A stretch of DNA of 64,000 nucleotides from MGBC163016 sp964462135 (lineage in GTDB: Bacteria > Actinomycetota > Coriobacteriia > Coriobacteriales > Eggerthellaceae). Position numbers and translations under genes: made by a program. The stretch spans positions 1 to 64,000 of the forward strand of contig CAYWWK010000009.1 of assembly GCA_964462135.1 (NCBI GenBank). The letters run 5' to 3'. The notes below the pieces were generated by a model. That model did not search any database. It saw nothing but the letters and a program-made list of their open reading frames with translations, and was not told the origin of the DNA. This document shows positions 24,055 to 32,645 of the stretch, piece after piece (position 1 is the stretch's first letter; each line of letters starts with the position of its first letter).

Positions 24055-25833
24055 TTACAGCAGGCGCAGGTCCACTTCCTTCAGCTGACGTGCCGTGACC
24101 TCGGAGGGTGCCCCGGTCATGGGGTCAGCCGCACTGGAGGTCTTCGGGAATGCGATGACATCGCGGATGGACTCCTTGCCGGCCAACAGCATGACCAAAC
24201 GGTCAAGACCCAAGGCGATGCCGCCATGCGGAGGCGTGCCGAGCGAAAGCGCATTGAGCAGATGCCCGAACTTCTCATCGATGTTCTCATCCGTCAGGCC
24301 CAAGACACGAAGAACACGCCGCTGCTCCTCAGGGTCATGGATGCGGATGGAGCCACCGCCCATCTCATAGCCGTCCATGACGATGTCATACGCATAGCTG
24401 CCGCAGGCCAGAGGATCGGTTTCCATGAGGTCAATGTCCTCATGGCATATCTTGCTGAAGGGATGATGCTCGGCAGCGTACTTCTTCTCATCCTCGTCGT
24501 ATTTGAACATGGGGAAGTCGACCACCCAGAGAAGTGCATGACCCTCACGGGGAACATCCAGAAGGTCAGCCATGTGCAGACGCAGAGCGGAAAGGACCGC
24601 ATTGGCAACGGAAGGCTTGTCGGCCGCGAAGAGCAGGAGGTCTCCCGGCTCCACCTCCATCTCGGCTTTGAGCGCAGCCCATTCGTCATCGGTGAAGAAC
24701 TTCTTGATGGGGCTCTTCTCCTCACCCGCTGTGGTGAACGCCACCCAGGCCATCCCCTTGGCGCCATTGGCCTCAGCGATGCTGGCCAGCTTCTCCACAT
24801 CCCCCCGGCTCCAGTCACCAGCGCCTTTCGCATTGATGGCCTTCACCACACCCCCTGATTGCGCCACGCTGGCGAATACCTTGAAGCCCGTGTCGCGCAC
24901 GATGTCAGTGATGTCGTGAAGCAGCATCCCGAACCGAGTGTCAGGACGGTCGCAGCCGTACTTGTCCATAGCCTCAGCATAGGGCATGCGCTGAAGCGGC
25001 AATGCCAGGTCAAGGCCCACCGCCTGGAAGACCTCGTGCAGCACGTCTTCCATCATGGTCATGACGTCGTCTTCGGTGACGAAGGACATCTCGATATCCA
25101 CCTGGGTGAATTCTGGCTGTCGATCAGCACGCAGATCCTCATCTCGGAAGCAACGGGCTATCTGGAAGTAACGCTCCACTCCCGCCGCCATCAGCATTTG
25201 CTTGAACTGTTGGGGGCTCTGGGGAAGCGCATAGAACTTCCCGGGATTGGGGCGCGAAGGCACGATGTAGTCGCGAGCACCCTCAGGAGTGGAATTCGCC
25301 AGGATGGGCGTTTCCACCTCCACGAAGCCTCGCTCATCAAGCGCGCGGCGCATGGCCTGCATGACCGTGTGGCGCAATTTCAGATTGGCGTACATCTCAG
25401 GACGGCGCAGATCTAGATAGCGCCATTTCATGCGGGTGGTCTCATCGGTTTCGATGCCATCCTCGATGGCGAAGGGCGGAGTGAGGGACTTGTTCAGCAC
25501 TTGGATGCTGTTGGCCAGGACCTCTATTCTGCCTGTGGGCATATCCGGGTTCACGGCATCCTCAGAACGCAGGCGCACCCGACCCTCCACCCTGATGACA
25601 TCCTCACGTCCGATATGCTCGGCACAGGAGAAATCCTCTGCACTGACGCAGTCAGGATCAACGACGATCTGGGTGTAGCCCGCACGGTCACGCAAGTCGA
25701 TGAAGATGAGGCCGCCGTGGTCGCGGTTGTGCCATGCCCAACCGACAAGCGTCACCTGCCTGCCGTCGTCTGCCACGTCCAGCTGCCCACAGGTGGCAGT
25801 ATGCATGCTGTATTCATTGATGAGATCAGCCAT
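24055..25833 (-). CDS. aspS: Aspartyl-tRNA synthetase
   Basis: Class II synthetase, 592 residues, bacterial type: N-terminal OB-fold anticodon domain (VTLVGWAWHNRDHGGLIFIDLRDRAG), catalytic domain with motif 2 FRDEDLRADRQPEFTQ and motif 3 GLDRLVMLLAG, and an inserted GAD domain in the middle (about 290-420). This is the usual bacterial size. Whether it is discriminating or also charges tRNA-Asn cannot be decided by eye. Downstream of hisS, the usual neighbour in many bacteria. Confidence 0.97.
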   Translation of the reverse strand: MADLINEYSMHTATCGQLDVADDGRQVTLVGWAWHNRDHGGLIFIDLRDRAGYTQIVVDPDCVSAEDFSCAEHIGREDVIRVEGRVRLRSEDAVNPDMPTGRIEVLANSIQVLNKSLTPPFAIEDGIETDETTRMKWRYLDLRRPEMYANLKLRHTVMQAMRRALDERGFVEVETPILANSTPEGARDYIVPSRPNPGKFYALPQSPQQFKQMLMAAGVERYFQIARCFRDEDLRADRQPEFTQVDIEMSFVTEDDVMTMMEDVLHEVFQAVGLDLALPLQRMPYAEAMDKYGCDRPDTRFGMLLHDITDIVRDTGFKVFASVAQSGGVVKAINAKGAGDWSRGDVEKLASIAEANGAKGMAWVAFTTAGEEKSPIKKFFTDDEWAALKAEMEVEPGDLLLFAADKPSVANAVLSALRLHMADLLDVPREGHALLWVVDFPMFKYDEDEKKYAAEHHPFSKICHEDIDLMETDPLACGSYAYDIVMDGYEMGGGSIRIHDPEEQRRVLRVLGLTDENIDEKFGHLLNALSLGTPPHGGIALGLDRLVMLLAGKESIRDVIAFPKTSSAADPMTGAPSEVTARQLKEVDLRLL

Positions 25834-25917
25834 CTTGATACGGTCCCTTCAGTCATTGCTCAAAACTGCAACATTGTACGCTAATATGCGGCGAACACCA
25901 CGACATTGCCTTTTCCG

Positions 25918-25959
25918 AGGGACCGCGGGGATGCCCACATCTCCCCCTTGTGCGTCCCT
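25918..25959 (-). terminator. Hairpin between hisS and aspS
   Basis: Outer stem AGGGAC (25918-25923) / GTCCCT (25954-25959) encloses an inner GGGG / CCCC stem. It lies just after the hisS stop codon. The minus strand then reads CGGAAAAGG, so there is no T-tract; it may be a processing or weak termination structure. A -10-like TACAAT for aspS follows at about 25874-25879. Confidence 0.35.
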
Positions 25960-25963
25960 GTTG

Positions 25964-27277
25964 CTAGAGCGCCATGGTGTGGATGAAACCCACCGCCTCG
26001 TCCTTTTCGATGGTGCGCTCCTCATGGGAATCCATATCCCGAACACGGACCACGCCTTCCGCCAACTCATCAGGGCCGAGGATGACCACCACCTGCGCCC
26101 CCAGTTTGTCTGCCAGCTTGAACTGGCTTTTCAGCGAACGTCCCTGACAATCCGTCTGGGCCGCGATGCCTGCATCGCGAAGCAGTTGGGCCAAAGCGAA
26201 TCCATCAATGCGCACCTCATCATTCACACAGGCGATGAAAGCCTGACAGGCCTTCACGCGAGGAAGCCTGATACCGGCCTTTTCCAAGACATCCGCGCAT
26301 CGCTCGAAGCCAAGAGCGAATCCGAATCCCGGAGTAGGACGGCCTCCAACCTCTTCGGCCAGCTTGTCATAGCGACCACCGCCGCCAATGGCATTCTGCG
26401 CCTTGTCAGAACCTGCCACCTGCACCTCGAAGACGGTGCGGGTGTAATAGTCCAACCCCCGCACCAACCGGGCATCTTCCACATACGTGATACCCGCGAG
26501 CCGGAGCAGCGTGCGCACCTCGTCGAAATGGGTGGCGCATTCCTCGCACAGATAGTCGCTGATCCTCGGTGCTCCCACCATCACGGCGGCGCAATCCTCA
26601 TTCTTGCAATCGAAGGCACGGAGGGGATTCAGCGCCATGCGCGTAAGGCAGGTTTCACAGAGCTGCTCAGCATGGTCCTCCATATAGCCACGCACCGCAT
26701 CGCGATAGGCGGGACGACATCTCTCGCAGCCCATGGAATTCACCAGAAGCGTCATGGAGCTTTCAGGAACACCCACTTCAGCGAAGAAGCGCATGAGCAT
26801 GATGATGCCCTCGGCGTCGATGGCGGAAGCATCCGCTCCCAGACACTCGATGCCCACTTGGTTGAACTCGCGCTGACGCCCCTTCTGGGGACGTTCGGCA
26901 CGGAACATGGGGCCTGCATACATGAGCTTGGCAGGAGGAGCCCCTTGGGGGACGAGATCATGCTGAACGCAGGCGCGCACTACCCCCGCTGTCCCCTCAG
27001 GGCGCAGGGAGAGGCGGCTTTTGCTGGGCAGCGATTCTCCGTCAAGCAACTTCGCAAGATTCGCTCCCGAAATAGCCGTGAACATCTCCTTGCTGACGAC
27101 ATCGGTCGCCTCGCCGATGCCACGCACGAACAGCTCCGTCCGTTCCATGATGGGCGTTTCTATGGGCAGGTAGCCATAGCGTCCAAAGACCTCTTGGGCC
27201 GTGCGCTTGAACTCCTCCCAGAACAGCTTGCGACTGGGCAGCATGTCAAAGGTACCCTCAGGGGCATTGATCGCCAT
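25964..27277 (-). CDS. hisS: Histidyl-tRNA synthetase
   Basis: Class II synthetase of 437 residues. Start APEGTFDMLPSR, motif 1 region GYLPIETPIMERTELFVRGIG, motif 2 FRAERPQKGRQREFNQ, and LVRGLDYYTRTVFEV with GGGGRYDKL of the histidine site are all present; the C-terminal anticodon-binding domain occupies about 330-437. An internal segment (about 185-245) contains two Cys pairs (CERC, CEEC plus CETC and CKNEDC), as seen in the longer bacterial HisRS forms. Precedes aspS. Confidence 0.96.
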   Translation of the reverse strand: MAINAPEGTFDMLPSRKLFWEEFKRTAQEVFGRYGYLPIETPIMERTELFVRGIGEATDVVSKEMFTAISGANLAKLLDGESLPSKSRLSLRPEGTAGVVRACVQHDLVPQGAPPAKLMYAGPMFRAERPQKGRQREFNQVGIECLGADASAIDAEGIIMLMRFFAEVGVPESSMTLLVNSMGCERCRPAYRDAVRGYMEDHAEQLCETCLTRMALNPLRAFDCKNEDCAAVMVGAPRISDYLCEECATHFDEVRTLLRLAGITYVEDARLVRGLDYYTRTVFEVQVAGSDKAQNAIGGGGRYDKLAEEVGGRPTPGFGFALGFERCADVLEKAGIRLPRVKACQAFIACVNDEVRIDGFALAQLLRDAGIAAQTDCQGRSLKSQFKLADKLGAQVVVILGPDELAEGVVRVRDMDSHEERTIEKDEAVGFIHTMAL

Positions 27278-27350
27278 GTTCGTCTCCTTGATCTTTCGAA
27301 AGGGCAGTTCCTGATGAATCGCCCGGCTGGTTCATTGGGCCCCCGCTGTG

Positions 27351-28457
27351 CTACAGATGCTCCACGACAAGATCGCCCATGCGGACCGTTCCCACGATCC
27401 TGTCCCGGGGAGTGGAGGCATCGGCGATGTCGCCGGTTCGCCATCCCGCATCAAGCACACAGGTCACAGCACGGCGGACATCGTCAGCAGCTCCTTGCAT
27501 GTCGAAGCTGTAGCGAAGCATCATCTCAACGGAGAGGATCTGGGCCAGAGGGTTGGCGATTCCCTTGCCAGCGATGTCAGGGGCACTGCCGTGCGAAGGT
27601 TCGTAGAGAGCCGTGCCATCCCCCAGACTGGCACTGGCCAGCATTCCCAATGAACCGGTGATCTGAGCCGCTTCGTCAGAGAGGATGTCACCGAACATGT
27701 TCTCCGTGACCATGACATCGAAATCAGCTGGGCGCGTGATCAGCTGCATAGCGCAGTTGTCCACCAGCAGATCCTCCAATTCCACATCCGCATAGTCTGC
27801 ATCATGGATCGCGTGGACGATCTCACGCCAGAGGCGTGATGACTCCAGAACATTCGCCTTGTCAACTGACGTGACCTTGCCTCGGCGCTTGCGTGCCGCC
27901 TCGAAGGCCTGGCGGGCAATGCGATCTATCTCGTATTCCCGATATTCCATGGTGTCGTAGGCACGCTGGCCACGCGCACCATTCGGACCTGCCCCCTCCT
28001 CGTCATAGAACCGCTCACGCATTCCGAAGTACACGCCACCTGTCAGCTCGCGCACCATCATGAGATCGACTCCATCGATGACGTCGGGCTTCAGCGTGGA
28101 TGCCTGGGAAAGCGCATCGAATATCTGCACTGGTCGCAGGTTGGTATAGAGCTCCAAGCCCTTCCGTATTCCCAGAAGCCCCTGTTCGGGGCGAGGGCTG
28201 GAAGGGTCGGTGGTATCCCATTTCGGACCCCCTACCGCCGCCAGCAGAACAGCATCCGCCGCCTTGGCCGCTTCAAGGGTGCTCTCGGGCAGAGCGGTAC
28301 CGAATTCATCAATGGCGCAGCCGCCCAGAGCAGCTTCGGTGTAGGTGAAGGCGGTGTCATGCTTCGCACCCACGGCATCAAGCACCTTCACCCCCTCGGC
28401 GATGATCTCAGGTCCGATGCCATCGCCTGGCAGCAGGCAGATCTTGTAGGTCTTCAT
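27351..28457 (-). CDS. leuB: 3-isopropylmalate dehydrogenase
   Basis: Third enzyme of leucine synthesis: oxidative decarboxylation of 3-isopropylmalate with NAD+. Seen: ICLLPGDGIGPEIIAEGV, the Arg-rich substrate region (RPEQGLLGIRKGLELYTNLRP), KANVLESSRLWREIV with VDNCAMQLI, and EPSHGSAPDIAGKGIANPLAQI. ATG 28457 has AAAGGAAG upstream; 368 residues. It is the last gene of leuCDB; leuA is not adjacent. Confidence 0.96.
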   Translation of the reverse strand: MKTYKICLLPGDGIGPEIIAEGVKVLDAVGAKHDTAFTYTEAALGGCAIDEFGTALPESTLEAAKAADAVLLAAVGGPKWDTTDPSSPRPEQGLLGIRKGLELYTNLRPVQIFDALSQASTLKPDVIDGVDLMMVRELTGGVYFGMRERFYDEEGAGPNGARGQRAYDTMEYREYEIDRIARQAFEAARKRRGKVTSVDKANVLESSRLWREIVHAIHDADYADVELEDLLVDNCAMQLITRPADFDVMVTENMFGDILSDEAAQITGSLGMLASASLGDGTALYEPSHGSAPDIAGKGIANPLAQILSVEMMLRYSFDMQGAADDVRRAVTCVLDAGWRTGDIADASTPRDRIVGTVRMGDLVVEHL

Positions 28458-28475
28458 GGACTTCCTTTCTTGCAT

Positions 28476-28571
28476 GATGTCAGGCCTTCGGCCTGGTGTG
28501 CCGCCAAGATGGCACCTACGAAGCCTTGGTGCAGAATATCCGTAGATGCTGGCTTGCCAGCACTCGGACTG
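28476..28571 (-). repeat. Three consecutive small hairpins between leuD and leuB
   Basis: CAGGCC/GGCCTG with a TTC loop (28481-28495), GTGCC/GGCAC (28498-28515) and TGCTGG/CCAGCA (28547-28562) fill most of the 114-base leuD-leuB spacer. No T-tract follows. They may stabilise or process the operon mRNA; REP-like origin is also possible. Confidence 0.5.
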
Positions 28572-29066
28572 CTACTGGGCCAACTTCTCCTTCCAGCGGT
28601 TCACCAACCCACCCGCTTCGATGATCTCGGCAATGAAGGGCGGGAACGGCTGTGCCTTGAATTCCTGACCGGTGGTCACATCGGTGATGGTGCCCGCATT
28701 CGTATCCACGCACACCGTGTCCCCTTCCTTGATGGCATCCACCGCCTCAGAGCATTCCATGATGGCAAGACCGGTATTGATAGCATTGCGGTAGAAGATA
28801 CGCGCAAAGGATTTCGCAATGACCACATCGATGCCTGCCGCCTTGATGGCGATGGGTGCATGCTCGCGTGAAGAGCCGCAGCCGAAGTTCTCCTCCGCCA
28901 CGATGACATCCCCCGGCTGCACACGCTCGACGAAGGTGTCATCCAAATCCTCCATGCAATGCGCGGCCAGTTCCTGGGCATCGGACGTGTTCAGATAGCG
29001 AGCGGGGATGATGACGTCAGTGTCTATATCGCGGCCATATCGAAATGCAGTGCCTTTGAATTCCAT
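28572..29066 (-). CDS. leuD: 3-isopropylmalate dehydratase small subunit
   Basis: Swivel-domain subunit of isopropylmalate isomerase. The 164-residue length is that of the short, archaeal/clostridial-type LeuD. Seen: FKGTAFRYGRDIDTDVIIPARYLN and FGCGSSREHAPIAIKAAGIDVVIAKSFARIFYRNAINTGL, which hold the substrate-recognition loop and hinge. It is 21 bases from leuC, with which it forms the heterodimer. Confidence 0.96.
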   Translation of the reverse strand: MEFKGTAFRYGRDIDTDVIIPARYLNTSDAQELAAHCMEDLDDTFVERVQPGDVIVAEENFGCGSSREHAPIAIKAAGIDVVIAKSFARIFYRNAINTGLAIMECSEAVDAIKEGDTVCVDTNAGTITDVTTGQEFKAQPFPPFIAEIIEAGGLVNRWKEKLAQ

Positions 29067-29087
29067 CTGCGTGAACCTCCTTGCGCG

Positions 29088-30539
29088 CTAGTTCAATTCA
29101 GCCAGGTTGATGTTGATCGTTCCGCCGAAAAGCCCCTCCGGGGCAGGGGCAGGGGCCTCATTTGCAGCAGCGTCCTGTTGGATGAGATTCACGAACGTGA
29201 CACCGGATTCCTGCAAAGACTGGTCAAGCGTCCGCTTTGGCCGCCTTGACGCATCAGGCGGTACCTGTTCTCGGTGTGGCAGGTCATCCGGCAAGCCGAT
29301 ATGCCCCAGCACCGCACTGGCAGCAGCCACGGCAGGACTTGCCAGATAGACCTCGCTTTCAGGGTGCCCCATGCGCCCAACGAAGTTGCGGTTGGTGGTG
29401 GCGATGGCACGCTCGCCTGCCGCCAGGATGCCCATGTAACCGCCTAGGCAGGGACCGCAGGTGGGAGTGCTCACCGCACAGTTCGCTGCCAGGAAGACAT
29501 CCATCAGCCCTTCATCGACGCAAGCCTGATACACCGCTTGCGTGGCGGGGATGATGATGCAGCGCACATCAGGATGCACCGTCCGCCCACACAACACCTC
29601 TGCCGCCTGGCGCATGTCGATGAGACGGCCATTGGTGCATGATCCTATGACCACTTGGTCAATCGTGACATCCCGCGCCTCGGCAGCCGGACGCGTGTTG
29701 GACGGAAGATGCGGAAAGGCCACCGTTGGAACCACGTCTTCAGCTTCAATAGTGATGACCTCTGCGAATTGCGCATCCGGATCAGAATAGTAGGCGGTGA
29801 AGGGACGCTCGGTCCGACCTTCCAGATACTGGCGCGTGACCTCGTCCACCGGAATCAAGCCCGCCTTCCCTCCAGCTTCGATGGCCATGTTCGACACACT
29901 CAGCCGCTCGTCCATGGAAAGCGCTTCGATGGCACTGCCAGTGAATTCCATGGCCTTGTACAAAGCGCCGTCAACTCCGATCTTGCCGATGATGTGCAAG
30001 ATGAGATCCTTGCCGGTCACTCCAGGGGCAAGCGTGCCGTTCACTACGAACTTGATGGTCTCCGGCACCTTGAACCAGGCTTTGCCCACCGCCATGCCCA
30101 CACCGGCATCCGTTGACCCCACGCCTGTTGAGAAGGCCCCCAAGGCACCATAGGTGCAGGTGTGACTGTCCGCTCCAATGATCAGATCTCCCGCACCCAC
30201 AACCCCCTGCTCGGGCAGCAATGCATGCTCAACCCCCATGCATCCCACCTCATAGAAGTGCGATATGCCCTGTTCGCGGGCAAACTCACGGACCACCTTC
30301 GCCTGCTCGGCACTCTTGATATCCTTGTTGGGGACGTAATGGTCAGGCACCAGCACCACTTTGTCACTGTCGAATACCTGATCGGTGATGTCGCTGCAGG
30401 TGCGAATGGCAATGGGAGCCGTCACATCATTCGCCAGCACCAGGTCAAGATCGCACTCGATAAGCTGGCCGGGCTCAACCTCATCCAAGCCGGCATGGGC
30501 TGCCAGTATCTTTTCAGCCATGGTCATTGATCGCGTCAT
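29088..30539 (-). CDS. leuC: 3-isopropylmalate dehydratase large subunit
   Basis: Aconitase-family subunit that isomerises 2- to 3-isopropylmalate with a [4Fe-4S] cluster. Cluster cysteines are visible in GSCTNGR and TCGPCLGG. Other family blocks: MAEKILAAHAG at the start, VPDHYVPNK, GADSHTCTYGALGAFSTGVGSTD. The last 65 residues (QVPPDASRRPKRTLDQ onward, Ala/Pro-rich) extend beyond the family core. I use the ATG at 30539 (MTRSMTMAEK); an ATG at 30527 and an upstream in-frame start at 30596 are alternatives. First gene of leuCDB. Confidence 0.94.
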   Translation of the reverse strand: MTRSMTMAEKILAAHAGLDEVEPGQLIECDLDLVLANDVTAPIAIRTCSDITDQVFDSDKVVLVPDHYVPNKDIKSAEQAKVVREFAREQGISHFYEVGCMGVEHALLPEQGVVGAGDLIIGADSHTCTYGALGAFSTGVGSTDAGVGMAVGKAWFKVPETIKFVVNGTLAPGVTGKDLILHIIGKIGVDGALYKAMEFTGSAIEALSMDERLSVSNMAIEAGGKAGLIPVDEVTRQYLEGRTERPFTAYYSDPDAQFAEVITIEAEDVVPTVAFPHLPSNTRPAAEARDVTIDQVVIGSCTNGRLIDMRQAAEVLCGRTVHPDVRCIIIPATQAVYQACVDEGLMDVFLAANCAVSTPTCGPCLGGYMGILAAGERAIATTNRNFVGRMGHPESEVYLASPAVAAASAVLGHIGLPDDLPHREQVPPDASRRPKRTLDQSLQESGVTFVNLIQQDAAANEAPAPAPEGLFGGTININLAELN

Positions 30540-30586
30540 GGGCTTCTCGTCGCTCCTTCGCTCTTCCGTTCTGCGAACTGCGGGTG

Positions 30587-30595
30587 ATTCTAGCA
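30587..30595 (-). promoter_or_regulatory. Extended -10 element for leuCDB
   Basis: On the minus strand TGCTAGAAT (30595-30587) is an extended -10 about 48 bases before the leuC ATG. No convincing -35, and the short space to the divergent tRNA gene leaves no room for a T-box leader. Confidence 0.45.
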
Positions 30596-30643
30596 CTCAG
30601 AGGGTGGGCGCGTCTGAGCTTGAATGATAGAATTGCGGCCTGT

Positions 30644-30728
30644 GGGGACGTGGTGGAATTGGCAGACACAGCGGACTTAAAATCCGCCACCTCGCGGTAT
30701 CAGGGTTCGAGTCCCTGCGTCCCTACCA
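30644..30728 (+). tRNA. tRNA-Leu (anticodon TAA)
   Basis: 85-base class II tRNA. The acceptor stem GGGGACG (30644-30650) pairs with CGTCCCT (30718-30724), followed by discriminator A and an encoded CCA. D-arm TGGTGGAATTGGCAGACACA, anticodon loop CTTAAAA with TAA, variable arm CCTCGCGGTATCAGG region and T-arm GGTTCGAGTCC are all recognisable. It is divergent from leuCDB and stands alone. Confidence 0.97.
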
Positions 30729-30739
30729 TCCATCTCGTT

Positions 30740-30841
30740 TGTGAAGCCATCTCCACATCTTTATGAACGCTCTGTGAAAACGCACGGTTCTTTGAACTGT
30801 TTGTGAACATCTTGCGAACCGCCTTCGCCGAAGTTGTGAAG
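30740..30841 (+). promoter_or_regulatory. Phased direct-repeat array upstream of the NlpC/P60 gene
   Basis: Seven heptamers of the form TNYGAAN (GAA invariant) start at 30740, 30762, 30773, 30791, 30802, 30813 and 30835. Within each of the two groups the start-to-start distances are 11 or 22, i.e. one or two helical turns, which is the geometry of OmpR-family response-regulator sites. It occupies most of the 324-base space between tRNA-Leu and the hydrolase gene; I saw nothing else there. Confidence 0.55.
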
Positions 30842-31052
30842 AGTCCTCCATTCCAATGAACCATTCCGTCACGAAAACGTAATCTCTTGACCCACAGAGA
30901 CGCGAACGCACTTCCCTTGAGGAAACACCTACCCGAAACGACTCGCGCCGCCTTCGCGAGAATGAGCGTCGATGCCCATCTGAGAGCCAACAGGATGGAC
31001 GAATCACCGTCTGCAAGGCGCAGGAGCGCAGACCCGGAGCGAAGGACAACGT

Positions 31053-31730
31053 TTGAGTACGCAAGGCAATCGTAAATGGGAGCATGGCAAGCATGCCCGC
31101 ATCAGTCAACGCACCGCAACCGCAATCAAATGCAAGAAAGGGCTTGCCCACGCATCCTTGGCCTTGATGCTCAGCGTAAGCACGGCAGCCGTCACCCAAG
31201 GAGCAAGCATCGCCTTCGCCTCTGAAGTGCCGGAAGAGCCAACCGAAGAAGCCATTCCCTCCACCTGTTTGGCGGAATCCTCACTTGCCGCCTGCACGGA
31301 TGCCCTCAACCTTGATCTTGGTTCAGGCGCCTCGCTCATGGACGTTGCCACTCACGACGCCGACAAGGCGCGCGCAGTATGGGCTGACCAGCTCATCGAT
31401 GAGGCCTACGCCCATCTGGGAACCCCGTATGCCTATGGAGGGACCACCCCATCAGGATTCGATTGCTCCGGCTTTACCGGATACGTCTACAACAAGGTGC
31501 TCGGCATGGAGTTGCCTCGGTCTGCAGCAGCCCAGTCGGAATTGGGTGAGGAACTGTCCCTTGACGAAGCAAAGCGGGGAGATCTCATCTTCTGGGGAGG
31601 CCGTGGAGGCGTCTATCACACGGGCATCTATCTTGGAGATGGCGAATACATCCACGCTTCAGCCAGCAAAGGGGTCAGCATACAAAACATCAGCACCTAC
31701 ACGCCCTCCTTCGCCAAACGCGTGATCTAG
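31053..31730 (+). CDS. Secreted NlpC/P60 cell-wall hydrolase
   Basis: Peptidoglycan endopeptidase of the NlpC/P60 family, 225 residues. A signal peptide covers about residues 28-57 (basic stretch, hydrophobic core, ASIAFA-S). A linker follows, then the catalytic domain from about 112: nucleophile Cys138 in GFDCSGF, His189 in VYHTGIYLG and His201 in YIHASAS form the triad. TTG start at 31053 with AAGGA 6 bases upstream. The protein has no SH3 or LysM domain. The gene ends 19 bases from the convergent peptidoglycan-binding gene. Confidence 0.92.
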   Translation: MSTQGNRKWEHGKHARISQRTATAIKCKKGLAHASLALMLSVSTAAVTQGASIAFASEVPEEPTEEAIPSTCLAESSLAACTDALNLDLGSGASLMDVATHDADKARAVWADQLIDEAYAHLGTPYAYGGTTPSGFDCSGFTGYVYNKVLGMELPRSAAAQSELGEELSLDEAKRGDLIFWGGRGGVYHTGIYLGDGEYIHASASKGVSIQNISTYTPSFAKRVI

Positions 31731-31749
31731 GAGAAAGGGTGTCAGGCGG

Positions 31750-32637
31750 CTACAAGGCTGCGCAGAGTGCATCCAGAAGCGTGATGGCGAAATGCTGGGC
31801 GCTCCGATCCTCACCCGCGCCTTCCCAGCTCTCTCCCGGCACGACGATGCGAATGCGGCGAGGTTGGTTTCCCTGGGCGCTCTGCAATGCCCCTGAAAGC
31901 CTCACAGACAGCGAATCATCATCGATGTAGGAAACGGTGGGGACGCCATCCCCCTCTGCCTTCATGGCAATCTGCACCAAGATCATGGAAGCATCCGGCT
32001 CCACCGAGAGGGCGTCAGCACTCACAAGCTTGCTGGCGGGATTGGTGGCCAATGCCAGATTCGACATACGCGATGCCACCGACCGCGTGAAGGGGGTCAT
32101 CCCGAACAGGCAGAGCGCATGCTTTTCCAAGACATCGGCTGCGCGGGCGAAACCCAGATGCCTGCTGCCCGAAAGCGATCCCTTTCCCGCCCAGGAATGC
32201 TCGAGGCTGCGCAAGGCCGTGAAGGTGTAGGCGCCGGCTATCCCGTCAGATGGCAGGCCGAGATTCATCTGGAACTTGCGCAGGGCATCTTCAGTATGGG
32301 CTCCAAAGACGCCGTCTTCGCCGCCTATGAGAAATCCCAAGGCCCCCAATGCCTGCTGCAGCTCCTCCACGTCATGTCCCTGGAAATTCGGCATGCGCAG
32401 ATAGAGCGTGCGATCCCCCAGACTGTAGGACGCATCCACGAGAGCCTGCCATACCTCAGCGTCAACCTCCGTGCGCACATCCAATCCGAAGGTATCGCAG
32501 AATGCCTGGACGGCGTCAGCGGTCGCCTCGCCGAAGATGCCATCCACCGCCTGCTGGGGCAGCAGTCCGAGCAACGCAAGCCGCTGCTGCACATCCTCAA
32601 CGGCAACACCGGTATTTCCCTGCTTGATGATCTTCAC
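31750..32637 (-). CDS. Protein with two peptidoglycan-binding (PG_binding_1) domains
   Basis: 295-residue protein with two tandem helical PG-binding modules: residues 6-68 (GNTGVAVEDVQQRLALLGLL...VDGIFGEATADAVQAF) and about 86-150 (VEELQQALGALGFLIGGEDGVFGAHTEDALRKFQ). The rest (about 160-295) has no recognised catalytic motif, although its size and position resemble N-acetylmuramoyl-L-alanine amidase-type domains seen in clostridial SpoII/CwlD-like proteins; I could not find the zinc ligands. No signal peptide, so export is unclear. Starts 9 bases downstream of the polyprenyl synthase stop. Confidence 0.8.
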   Translation of the reverse strand: MKIIKQGNTGVAVEDVQQRLALLGLLPQQAVDGIFGEATADAVQAFCDTFGLDVRTEVDAEVWQALVDASYSLGDRTLYLRMPNFQGHDVEELQQALGALGFLIGGEDGVFGAHTEDALRKFQMNLGLPSDGIAGAYTFTALRSLEHSWAGKGSLSGSRHLGFARAADVLEKHALCLFGMTPFTRSVASRMSNLALATNPASKLVSADALSVEPDASMILVQIAMKAEGDGVPTVSYIDDDSLSVRLSGALQSAQGNQPRRIRIVVPGESWEGAGEDRSAQHFAITLLDALCAAL

Positions 32638-32645
32638 GAATGCCC

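Noticed and set aside
25700..27661. 653-codon plus-strand open frame across aspS/hisS/leuB
   Set aside because: Antisense to three well-conserved enzymes; no domains and no Shine-Dalgarno.
28476..30643. T-box or leader-peptide attenuator for leuCDB
   Set aside because: Only about 100 bases lie between leuC and the divergent tRNA-Leu, with no T-box motif, leucine-rich ORF or terminator.
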